The position numbers were made by a program, and so were the translations under genes. Of a stretch of DNA of 64,000 nucleotides, positions 34,554 through 42,869 are shown one piece after another; positions within the stretch are counted from its first letter, which is position 1; every line of letters starts with the position of its first letter. The notes under the pieces were generated by a model that saw nothing but the letters and a program-made list of their open reading frames with translations, had not been told where the DNA came from and made no database searches. The DNA lies in NCBI GenBank assembly GCA_965247055.1, contig CBDFGE010000005.1, positions 434,001 through 498,000 on the forward strand, given 5' to 3'. Source of the stretch: CBDFGE01 sp965247055. Its GTDB lineage: Bacteria > Chloroflexota > Dehalococcoidia > Lucifugimonadales > JAGWBF01.

Positions 34554-36782
34554 ATGTCGGCAAGACCAAACGGCAAGACCTCGTTTTACGAGTCCCTGGC
34601 CCTTCGCAGCGCCCGACGTCCCTGGATCACCATCGGAATCTGGGCTCTCGTCATAATCATCTCGCTCGGCTTGAGAGCTACGCTCTTCGACGACGCGATA
34701 AGCACCGAGTTCGCCTTCACCAACAATCCCGACTCCAAAGTAGCCGACGAGCTGCTGGAGGAACGCCTCTTCGGCCCCAAGGGCACCAACGAAGTGGTCA
34801 TAGTCGAGTCGGAGACCATGACCGTTGATGACCCGGCCTTCCAGGAGTTCGTCGAACAGAAGGTATTCGGGCCAATCGCCTCCCTCGGCCCCGAAGTCAT
34901 CAAGAAAGGGACGCTCACCAACTACTACGTGAACCGGGAGCCGTTCCTCGTCTCGGAGGACCGGGGCACTACCATCATTCCCTTTACCATGGCAGGAGAG
35001 TTCGACAACGCAACCGACAATATCGGCAGTGGCATAAGCCTCGTGGACCAGGCCCGAGAGGAGCCCGGTTTCAGGGTCTTGATCACGGGCCAGGCTACCG
35101 TCTCGCAAGACTTCGAGGAGCTGGCCCAGGATGGGCTCTTGAAGGGCGAGGTCTTTGGGGTACCCATCGCCATAATCATACTGATCCTGGTCTTCGGCGC
35201 CGTGGTGGCAGCACTTGTGCCCGTCATTCTGGCCGTGGTGTCGATCGTAGTCGCTTTTGGAGCAGCCTCTCTGCTTGGCCAGGCCATCGGTCTCATCTTC
35301 TTCATCGAAAACATGATCTTCATGATCGGTTTGGCCGTCGGCATCGACTACTCGCTCTTCATAGTGGCGCGCTACCGAGAGGAGCGTCGCCGAGACCTGG
35401 ACAAGCTGAGTGCCATCGGCAGGGCCGGGGGGACGGCTACCCGAACCGTCTCCTTCAGCGGAATGGCCGTGGTGTTGGGCATCATAGGCATGTTGGCGCC
35501 ATCTTCGTGGTCATCGCTGCTGTCTTCGCCTCGATGACCCTTCTGCCTGCCATCCTCAGTCTGTTAGGCGATCGGGTCAACAAGCTGTCGATACCCTGGA
35601 TCGGCATGGCCCAGACAGGGTTTGATGAGACAAAACCCGGTGGTGTATGGGACAAGATCTCTCGAGGGGTGATGCGGCAGCCGCTGATCAGCCTCATACT
35701 GGGGGGCGGCCTTCTCGTCGCCGCAATGATCCCGTTCTTCGACATCAACACCGGCTCGGCGGGCGTTTCCACGATGCCGGACGGCATAGAGTCCAAGGAG
35801 GGCTTCCTGGTCCTGGATGAGAAGTTCTCTGCCGGTGAAGCCACCCCGGGCCGAGATCGTCATCGACGGCGACATCGACTCTCAGCCGGTGCAGTCAGGG
35901 ATCGAACGATTGAGGTCCTCCCTGGAAGGTGACAGCTCCTTCAGCCCAGCGCGCGAGTTACAGGTAAACGACGAGAGGGACCTCGCCTTGCTCGTGGCGC
36001 CTGTGGAAGGAGACTTCACCAGCCTGGCGACTCAGGACGCCATCAAGCGCCTCCGCAATACGCACGTTCCGGCTGCCTTCGACGGGGTTGATGCTACGGT
36101 GCTGGTCACGGGTGAGACCGCGTTTAACATAGACTTCTTCAAGGTCTCCGACGATGCCGCACTCGTCGTGTTTCCCTTTGTCCTGGGCATGAGCTTTCTG
36201 CTGTTACTGTTGGTATTCCGGTCCATCGTCGTGCCGCTCAAAGCCATCATCCTAAACTTGCTCTCCGTCTGGGCCACCTACGGGATCCTGGTCCTGATCT
36301 TCCAGAAAGGGGTCGGCAACGAGGTATTCGGCTTCCAGCAGGCCGAGACCGTCGAGGCGTGGCTTCCCATATTCTTGTTCGCCGTCCTCTTCGGCCTATC
36401 CATGGACTACCACGTGTTCCTGTTGAGCCGTATCCGGGAGAGGTACGACCAGACGAAGAACAATACCGAATCGGTGGCTTTTGGGATCCGGTCCACGGGG
36501 AGGCTCATCACCGGGGCCGCCCTCATCATGGTCGCCGTGTTCTGGGGATTCGCGGCGGGGGACCTGGTGGGCCTTCAGCCGATGGGCTTCGGCCTGGGGC
36601 TGGCCGTGCTCCTGGACGCCACCATCGTCCGGATGGTCCTGGTGCCAGCGAGCATGAGACTTCTGGGCAGGTGGAACTGGTACCTGCCTCCGTTCCTGCG
36701 CTGGCTGCCCGATCTCCGGGTGGAGGTGGAGGAAGAGCCGGCCGCCCAGCTTGCTACCGATCCGACTGGGGACGGTTCGTGA
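34554..36782 (+). pseudogene. MMPL/RND-type transporter, two frameshifts
   Basis: Starts at ATG 34554 behind GAGGTGAGG. Domain order is TM1 (WITIGIWALVIIISLGL), an extracellular loop, five TM helices with VFGAVVAALVPVILAVV and GLAVGIDYSLFIVARYREE, a second TM/loop set and a final GLSMDYHVFLLSRIRERY block. The GxxxDY motifs of both halves are typical of MMPL proteins. The frame is lost near 35498 (after IIGMLA; the next frame continues AIFVVIAAVFASM) and again near 35845 (resuming AEIVIDGDIDS). Whether the shifts are real or sequencing errors is open; neighbouring IS3 copy E shows many homopolymer changes. Confidence 0.8.
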
Positions 36783-37056
36783 CTCCGGCTGCCCCCAACC
36801 CGAGTTTCTCCCGGTAGCCTCATAGCGTTGCCGGAGTTTTTCCCTCGGTGCTGCGTGTGATAAGATATTGTTCGGCTGGCCTGGATAGGGGAATGTGGTC
36901 CCTCCATCGTTGGGCAAGATTCCGTGAAGCAAGTGTGGAGGAACCGCGACTCGGGCGTGACCTTTGTGTGACCTACCCGTGATCAGCGAGTTCGCCGCTC
37001 TTTGTTGAAATTCCGCCCCCGTTCGGGCTCGACCATTCGTATCTAGCCAGATACGG

Positions 37057-37131
37057 GCCGGCGTAGCTCAGTGGTAGAGCAGCGGTTTCGTAAACCGCAG
37101 GTCAAGGGTTCGAATCCCCTCGCCGGCTCCA
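37057..37131 (+). tRNA. tRNA-Thr (anticodon CGT)
   Basis: Complete cloverleaf: acceptor GCCGGCG/CGCCGGC, D arm GCTC..GAGC, anticodon stem GCGGT/ACCGC with loop TTCGTAA (anticodon CGT), T arm AGGGG-type stem with TTCGAAT, discriminator T and encoded CCA (37129-37131). Its 3' 49 bases are duplicated at 17050-17098 as the attachment repeat. A GCCCC/GGGGC hairpin follows at about 37155. Confidence 0.95.
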
Positions 37132-37226
37132 TATTTCAGATACGAAAGGAGGCCCCCAGGCTGCCCCAGGGGCTTCTCTGTTTAGACTTTGGACATCTAT
37201 TCCGAGAAAAGGGCTTATTCCGGGGA

Positions 37227-37377
37227 TGAAATCACCCCCGCAAGAGCAACATCAACCTTGGCCGCTGCGGCTTGTTCCATGCCCGGCATTAGATGGCCGT
37301 AGAGGTCGTTGGTGAAGGCAGTGCTGGCATGCCCGAGGCGCTCGGAGATAACCTTTGGATACTCCCCTTGCTGGATT
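37227..37377 (-). pseudogene. Tyrosine integrase, C-terminal part
   Basis: No start; begins at the IS256 copy 4 border and reads SSKGEYPKVISERLGHASTA, then LYGHLMPGMEQAAAAKVD. It contains the catalytic His (RLGHAS) and the nucleophile Tyr (DLYGHL) and ends before TAA. Located 95 bases from tRNA-Thr, the normal place of the island integrase. The middle catalytic portion (about 100 residues with the R-H-x-x-R boxes) is missing. Confidence 0.75.
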
Positions 37378-38566
37378 GGTCACGTCCCATAGAGTGGTGT
37401 AAGAGTACGTCATCCTGTTGATATCGTCTAGGCCGCTGCCTCTGCGAGTTCGGCTCTGGGTAGAGCTTCGTTGGAGGTGGTTACCTCCTGTGTCATGTAT
37501 CGACGGCCGACGGCCCACTCGTCGTGCTGCTCAGCTAGGACGGCGCCGACCAGGCGACGGACAGCTGGGCGGTTAGGGAAGATGCCCACCACATCGGTGC
37601 GGCGCCGTATCTCCTTGTTGAGACGCTGCAGGGGGTTGTTGGACCAGATCTTCTTCCAGTGGGCGACGGGGAAGCTGGAGAAGGCCAGAACGTCGGGTCC
37701 AGCCTCGTCCAGTCGAGAGGCGCCCTGTGGGAACGGGTCCTGGAGCTGAGCAATCACCCGCTCGAGTTGGGCATGCACCTCCTGAGGGGACGGCTGCTGG
37801 TAGATGGTGCGTACCATGGTGGCCACCCAGGGCTGAGCGCTCCTGGGGACCCGAGTGAGCAGGTTGGTCATGAAGTGGGTGCGGCACCGCTGCCAACTGG
37901 CCCCACCGAAGACAGTTGCGATGGCATCCCTGAGTCCCTGATGAGCGTCCGATACCACCAGTTCCACCCCGCCGAGGCCCCTGGCGACCAGTGAGCGCAG
38001 GAAGGCCAGCCAGAAGGCGCCGTCTTCACTGGTACCCACGTCCATCCCAACGATCTCACGCTTGCCCTCGCTATTGACCGCCGTCGCCACCACCACGCTG
38101 ACGTTGACTATCCTACCGGCCTCTCTGACCTTCTGGGTTAGTGCGTCCAGCCACAGGTAGGGATATGATCCGCCGTCCAGCGGCCGACCCAGGAAGCTCT
38201 CCACCACCCCGTCCAGCTCCTGGCAGATACGCGACACTTGGCTCTTTGAGATACCCTCGCACCCAAGAGCCTTGACCAGATCATCCACTCGCCTCGTCGA
38301 TACACCCTCCACATACGCCTGCTGGATCACCGCCAGCAGAGCTCGCTCGCTGCGACGCCGTGGCTCCAGCAGGCTCGGAAAGTAGCTTCCCTCTCTGAGC
38401 TTGGGTATCTGCAACTCCATGGTCCCTACGCGAGTGTCCCATGCTCGAGACCGGTACCCGTTGCGCTGGGTCACCCGCTCAGGGTTGCGTTCTCCATACC
38501 CAGCACCGGTCCTCGATGACACATCAGCCTCCATGATCTCCTCGACCAGCACTCTCAGTGCCTCTC
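37378..38566 (-). mobile_element. IS256-family element, copy 4 (5' truncated)
   Basis: Right end at 37378 abuts the integrase C-terminal piece; the left end is replaced by IS3 copy E at 38567 (junction CCTCTC|TCAAG). About 180 bp of the 5' end are missing. Confidence 0.88.
37428..38566 (-). pseudogene. IS256-family transposase (copy 4), N-terminally truncated
   Basis: Lacks about 22 residues; a TTG contributed by the IS3 end opens the frame as REALRVLVEEIMEAD. SEDGAFW and NNPLQRLNKE forms: the putative catalytic Glu is Gln. Confidence 0.85.
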
Positions 38567-38583
38567 TCAAGTGGGCCCCATGA

Positions 38584-39519
38584 TCAGGACAGCGGTGAGG
38601 CTAAAATAAGAGAGTCTACCGCTGGGGTGTCTTGTAAACCTTCATCCGATGGTAAGGCTCGTGGATGTTCCAGTAAACACCTTTGTGGGCTCACTGCATG
38701 GAACACCTGACCCGGTGACCGATAGCCCAGGGCTTGATGGGGCCGCTCTTGGTTGTAGAAGGCCAGATAAGCCCCAATCCCCTTTCTGGCCTCAGTCCCA
38801 TTTTGGTATGCCTTCAGGTACACCTCCTCGTACTTGATGCTGCGCCACAGCCGTTCCACGAAGACGTTGTCCATGCACCGGCCCCTGCCGTCCATGCTCA
38901 CTTGAACGCCTTGCGCCAGCAGCATGCTGGTGAAGGCCTCGCTGGTGAACTGGCTGCCCTGGTCGGTGTTGAAGATCTGTGGCCGACCCTTGCTCAAGGC
39001 CTCTTCCAGAGCCGCAACACAGAAGTCTACCTCCAGGGTGTTGGACAGCCGCCAGGCCAGCACGTAGCGGCTGTGCCAGTCCATGATGGCCACCAAGTAG
39101 AGGAAACCCCGAGCCATGGGTATGTAGGTGATGTCGGTGGCCCACACCTGGTTGACCCGGTTGATCTCCAGCCCCCTGAGCAAGTACGGATAGACCTTAT
39201 GCCCTGGGTTTGGCTTGCTGGTGTTGGGACGCCGGTAGATGGCCTCCAGGCCTATCAGCTGCATCAGCCGGCGGACCCGCTTGCGGTTGACCTGGTGTCC
39301 GTGATTGCTGAGCCAGGCAGTCATCCTTCTGGAGCCGTAGAAAGGTGTCTTCAGGTACTGTTGGTCTATGAGGGCCATCAACTCCAAGTCCTCGGCGCCG
39401 GCCTCGGTTGGCAGGTAGTACAACGAGGAGCGGCTGATACCCAGCAAGGCGCACTGGCGCACCAGAGACAGCTTCGGTTCTTCTCGGTCAATCATGGCCC
39501 GGCGTTGGGACCGGCTCAC
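38584..39519 (-). CDS. IS3-family OrfB transposase (copy E)
   Basis: 311-residue DDE protein, intact. Because one T is missing from the slippery run, the frame is now open further upstream (to 39633) into former orfA sequence, fusing WNGIFVTELRVVSRSQRR. Confidence 0.85.
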   Translation of the reverse strand: MSRSQRRAMIDREEPKLSLVRQCALLGISRSSLYYLPTEAGAEDLELMALIDQQYLKTPFYGSRRMTAWLSNHGHQVNRKRVRRLMQLIGLEAIYRRPNTSKPNPGHKVYPYLLRGLEINRVNQVWATDITYIPMARGFLYLVAIMDWHSRYVLAWRLSNTLEVDFCVAALEEALSKGRPQIFNTDQGSQFTSEAFTSMLLAQGVQVSMDGRGRCMDNVFVERLWRSIKYEEVYLKAYQNGTEARKGIGAYLAFYNQERPHQALGYRSPGQVFHAVSPQRCLLEHPRALPSDEGLQDTPAVDSLILASPLS

Positions 39520-39800
39520 AACCCGAAGCTCCGTGACAAAAATCCCGTTCCACCTTGAGCTGCCCAATCTGTTGGTAGAGCTGGGCAGTGAGAACCTCTT
39601 GGTCCTTCTCCTGGCGTCCACCACCATTTTCAAAGAGGTGCGGCGCCCCCTGAGTCAAGGCCTTCTTCCAGGCATGGATCTGGCTCGGGTGGACTTCAAA
39701 CCGGCTGGCCAGCTCTGCAATGGTGTGCTCCCCCTGGAGCGCGGCCAAAGCCACTTTGGGCCTTGAAGACTGGGCTGTGCTTCTTACGTGTTTGCTTCAT
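39520..39800 (-). pseudogene. IS3-family OrfA (copy E), frameshifted
   Basis: Start ATG at 39800. An extra G at about 39757 shifts the frame after VALK-region codons, and the shortened T run alters the C-terminus. HTH sequence otherwise as in the intact copies. Confidence 0.85.
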
Positions 39801-39881
39801 GTCCTGCTCCTTGTTTCCGTCCTATTTTAGGAGCGGGACTCTCTCTTAGCCACCTGTCCCGAATTTTGGGGGTCCACCTCA

Positions 39882-40187
39882 GATTCCGATCACGTCACCT
39901 CGCTCGGATACGAGCACGCCACCACTCTGACCTCCCGCTATGAGTGCGTCGGTCTGGAAATAAGTCATGTGTATTGGCTTCCATTCGCGCAGCCTGGAAA
40001 CTATCCCACGAGCGAGGGCCGGCTGGGGAAACTCCTCGGCCTCACCGGGATAACCGATCAGAAAGACCTCCTGCCCTACCGTGAGGTGCTCCCCGTTAAA
40101 AAGAGTGAGAGGAGTGATGTCAGACTCCAATGGCCCTATAACTGCCAGGTCGCCCTTCAGGTCCCAATGCAGTACGGCCACATCTAG
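39882..40187 (-). pseudogene. Trypsin-like serine protease, C-terminal part
   Basis: Reads LDVAVLHWDLKGDLAVIGPL with the catalytic Asp, VGQEVFLIGYPGEAEEFPQP, and DALIAGGQSGGVLVSERGDVIGI with the catalytic Ser, then hits IS3 copy E. Together with 31170-31486 it makes an uninterrupted DegP/trypsin-like domain once the IS5 element and one CTAG are removed. The part after IGI is missing from the window. Confidence 0.8.
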
Positions 40188-40878
40188 GGAACCTCTGAAC
40201 AACTCGGCGCAAGCGTGGATGGGCAGAGTGGTTCCGTTCTTTGGAGACGTTCAGGCATCTTTGTGACGTTCCAGGTCGTGGTTGAGGCGTTCAGACCGTG
40301 TCTGTTGTGGCCTCGAAGCGGCTTTTCGGAGCCATCGCGGCTCCCCGGCCGTGATTTGCGCACTGCGCCCCTCTCATGTCGCCAGACGGCGCTCTGCCGT
40401 CATCAAGTTGGCCAGCCCCAGTAGCAATGCCAGCCGTTGCGCGTTCTTAGCCAACCCTCGGTAGCGCACCTTGGCGTAGCCAAAGCGCCGCTTCACGTAC
40501 AGGAACGGATGCTCCACTTTCGCTCTGACCGACGCTTTGCGCTTCTCCACCAACGCCTCGTAGCTGCCAGGCTCCAGGTGCCGTCGCCGGCCGGGCCTCA
40601 TCGCCACTCGCCACTCCACATCCAACTCTCGATTCTCCAACCGCTTGTCCACTCCCTGATACCCCGCATCCCCCCACACTCGTTTCTCTCCACCGTGCAG
40701 CAATCGGTGCGCTTCTGTCACATCATGCACGTTAGCTGGCGTCGTAGTCATGCTGTGTACCACTCCCGTCTCAGCGTCAGCGCCTACGTGTACTTTCATC
40801 CCGAAGCGCCACTCGTTCCCCTTCTTCGTCCGGTGCATCTCAGGGTCTCGCTCACCCGCACGATTCTTCGTCGATGAC
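40188..40878 (-). mobile_element. IS5-family element, right part
   Basis: Ends at target CTAG (40184-40187) with GGAACCTCTGAACAACTC; cut at 40878 by IS3 copy F, with duplicated GAC (40876-40878). Confidence 0.85.
40374..40878 (-). pseudogene. IS5-family transposase, C-terminal part
   Basis: Reads STKNRAGERDPEMHRTKKGN, GMKVHVGADAETGVVHSM, VWGDAGYQGVDKR with the second Asp, and VRAKVEHPFLYVKRRFGYAK with the catalytic Glu, to LMTAERRLAT. The N-terminal part is at 31552-32000 on the opposite strand. Confidence 0.87.
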
Positions 40879-40957
40879 TGAGGTGGACCCCAAAATTCGG
40901 ACAGGTGGCTAAGAGAGAGTCCCGCTCCTAAAATAGGGCGGAAACAAGGAGCAGGAC

Positions 40958-41242
40958 ATGAAGCAAACACGTAAGAAGCACAGCCCAGTCTTCAAGGCCA
41001 AAGTGGCTTTGGCCGCGCTCCAGGGGGAGCACACCATTGCAGAGCTGGCCAGCCGGTTTGAAGTCCACCCGAGCCAGATCCATGCCTGGAAGAAGGCCTT
41101 GACTCAGGGGGCGCCGCACCTCTTTGAAAATGGTGGTGGACGCCAGGAGAAGGACCAAGAGGTCCTCACTGCCCAGCTCTACCAACAGATTGGGCAGCTC
41201 AAGGTGGAACGGGATTTTTTGTCACGGAGCTTCGGGTTGTGA
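40958..41242 (+). CDS. IS3-family OrfA (copy F)
   Basis: 94 residues, intact, HTH plus zipper; slippery T6G at its end. Confidence 0.9.
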   Translation: MKQTRKKHSPVFKAKVALAALQGEHTIAELASRFEVHPSQIHAWKKALTQGAPHLFENGGGRQEKDQEVLTAQLYQQIGQLKVERDFLSRSFGL

Positions 41243-42174
41243 GCCGGTCCCAACGCCGGGCCATGATTGACCGAGAAGAACCGAAGCTGTCTCTGGTACG
41301 CCAGTGCGCCTTGCTGGGTAGAAGCCGCTCCTCGTTGTACTACCTGCCAACCGAGGCCGGCGCCGAGGACTTGGAGTTGATGGCCCTCATAGACCAACAG
41401 TACCTGAAGACACCTTTCTACGGCTCCAGAAGGATGACTGCCTGGCTCAGCAATCACGGACACCAGGTCAACCGCAAGCGGGTCCGCCGGCTGATGCAGC
41501 TGATAGGCCTGGAGGCCATCTACCGGCGTCCCAACACCAGCAAGCCAAACCCAGGGCATAAGGTCTATCCGTACTTGCTCAGGGGGCTGGAGATCAACCG
41601 GGTCAACCAGGTGTGGGCCACCGACATCACCTACATACCCATGGCTCGGGGTTTCCTCTACTTGGTGGCCATCATGGACTGGCACAGCCGCTACGTGCTG
41701 GCCTGGCGGCTGTCCAACACCCTGGAGGTAGACTTCTGTGTTGCGGCTCTGGAAGAGGCCTTGAGCAAGGGTCGGCCACAGATCTTCAACACCGACCAGG
41801 GCAGCCAGTTCACCAGCGAGGCCTTCACCAGCATGCTGCTGGCGCAAGGCGTTCAAGTGAGCATGGACGGCAGGGGCCGGTGCATGGACAACGTCTTCGT
41901 GGAACGGCTGTGGCGCAGCATCAAGTACGAGGAGGTGTACCTGAAGGCATACCAAAATGGGACTGAGGCCAGAAAGGGGATTGGGGCTTATCTGGCCTTC
42001 TACAACCAAGAGCGGCCCCATCAAGCCCTGGGCTATCGGTCACCGGGTCAGGTGTTCCATGCAGTGAGCCCACAAAGGTGTTTACTGGAACATCCACGAG
42101 CCTTACCATCGGATGAAGGTTTACAAGACACCCCAGCGGTAGACTCTCTTATTTTAGCCTCACCGCTGTCCTGA
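41239..42174 (+). CDS. IS3-family OrfB transposase (copy F)
   Basis: 311 residues, intact DDE core. It shares the LGRSRSSLYY variant only with copy G, so F and G are closest relatives. Confidence 0.9.
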   Translation: MSRSQRRAMIDREEPKLSLVRQCALLGRSRSSLYYLPTEAGAEDLELMALIDQQYLKTPFYGSRRMTAWLSNHGHQVNRKRVRRLMQLIGLEAIYRRPNTSKPNPGHKVYPYLLRGLEINRVNQVWATDITYIPMARGFLYLVAIMDWHSRYVLAWRLSNTLEVDFCVAALEEALSKGRPQIFNTDQGSQFTSEAFTSMLLAQGVQVSMDGRGRCMDNVFVERLWRSIKYEEVYLKAYQNGTEARKGIGAYLAFYNQERPHQALGYRSPGQVFHAVSPQRCLLEHPRALPSDEGLQDTPAVDSLILASPLS

Positions 42175-42191
42175 TCATGGGGTCCACTTGA

Positions 42192-42869
42192 TACATCTCG
42201 GCCGGTGACACTCCTCCGGGGTCGTCCTGGGAAACGGGGAACTGTCCGGAGTGGCTAATCAACTCTAGCGATGTGGTGCCGAAGTTCTTTTGCAGTTCGG
42301 CGTGGAACGCCGAACCGGGATCGACAGTGAGCACCCCTTTGCCGAAGTTCTGGCCGTCGGTATAGTCCAGGAATAAGATTAGCCGGATAATGGTGCCCGT
42401 GGCCAGTGCCACGTCGTCGGCAGCGTCATTAGGGGTGCCATTATTATCAAGCAAGGTCCATGAGCCGTCCACGTAGGTGCGGCGCTCCATGCTATGGGTG
42501 ATCCCTCCGACTTGGGTTTTGAAATAGACGACTGGGTTGGGGTCGTCGAACACCGGATCGTTCAGTGGGATGGCCGGGTCGGCGGACTTGTTTATGATCG
42601 TGGTCGTGAACATGGAAGCTGGGACATCTATGTCGAAGGACAACCTGGCTGCACTGAAATTGGACAGGCTGTTAAAGCCCTGGACTATGGTTGAGGTCAT
42701 CGTGTAGGGAGCGACCCCCGGTCGCGGACTGCTTAACCTCGTGTAGGCGATGGAGTTCAAGAATGGTTCCTGTGGTCCGGTGCGGTTAAAGGCCAAGGTC
42801 CCCTGGGTTTTCGTGCGGTGAACATCAGGAAGGTTGGCTATTGGTACTCCGAAGGGGCTTGCCTGGGCC
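42192..42869 (-). pseudogene. Beta-rich surface-type protein fragment, 3' end cut by IS3 copy F
   Basis: An open frame without a clear start reads through ANLPDVHRTKTQGTLAFNRTG, TSTIVQGFNSLSNFSAARLSFDID (in parts), SMERRTYVDGSWTLLDNNGTPND and GKGVLTVDPGSAFHAEL, ending at SPAEMYQ where IS3 begins. It lies directly behind the C25 peptidase gene in another frame, so it may be the decayed C-terminus of that protein or a separate gene. No family recognised; the composition suggests an extracellular beta-sandwich. Confidence 0.45.

Larger units (their letters stand above)
17050..37131. mobile_element. tRNA-Thr-integrated island, phage-satellite-like, degraded
   Basis: Bounded by the 49-bp att copy and the complete tRNA-Thr. 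It contains integrase pieces, a regulator, excisionase, primase-like and helicase-like genes, iterons, terminase small subunit fragments and cargo genes. The order int and regulator leftward against xis-primase-helicase rightward resembles phage-inducible chromosomal islands. No capsid or tail genes are seen. The integrase lacks its central catalytic part, so the island should be immobile now. The exact right half has been rearranged by IS recombination, so boundaries reflect the present sequence, not the original element. Confidence 0.6.
38567..39881 (-). mobile_element. IS3-family element, copy E (with homopolymer indels)
   Basis: 1315 bp. Inserted after GACGTGATCGGAATC of the serine protease on one side and in IS256 copy 4 on the other. 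Compared with the other copies it has an extra G (near 39757), one A fewer in the A6 run (near 39540), an extra C (near 39860) and an extra G (near 39871). Confidence 0.9.
40879..42191 (+). mobile_element. IS3-family element, copy F (complete, 1313 bp)
   Basis: Rightward. Left flank is the IS5 transposase (GAC), right flank a minus-strand surface-protein gene. Partner of copy D in the inversion. Confidence 0.92.
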
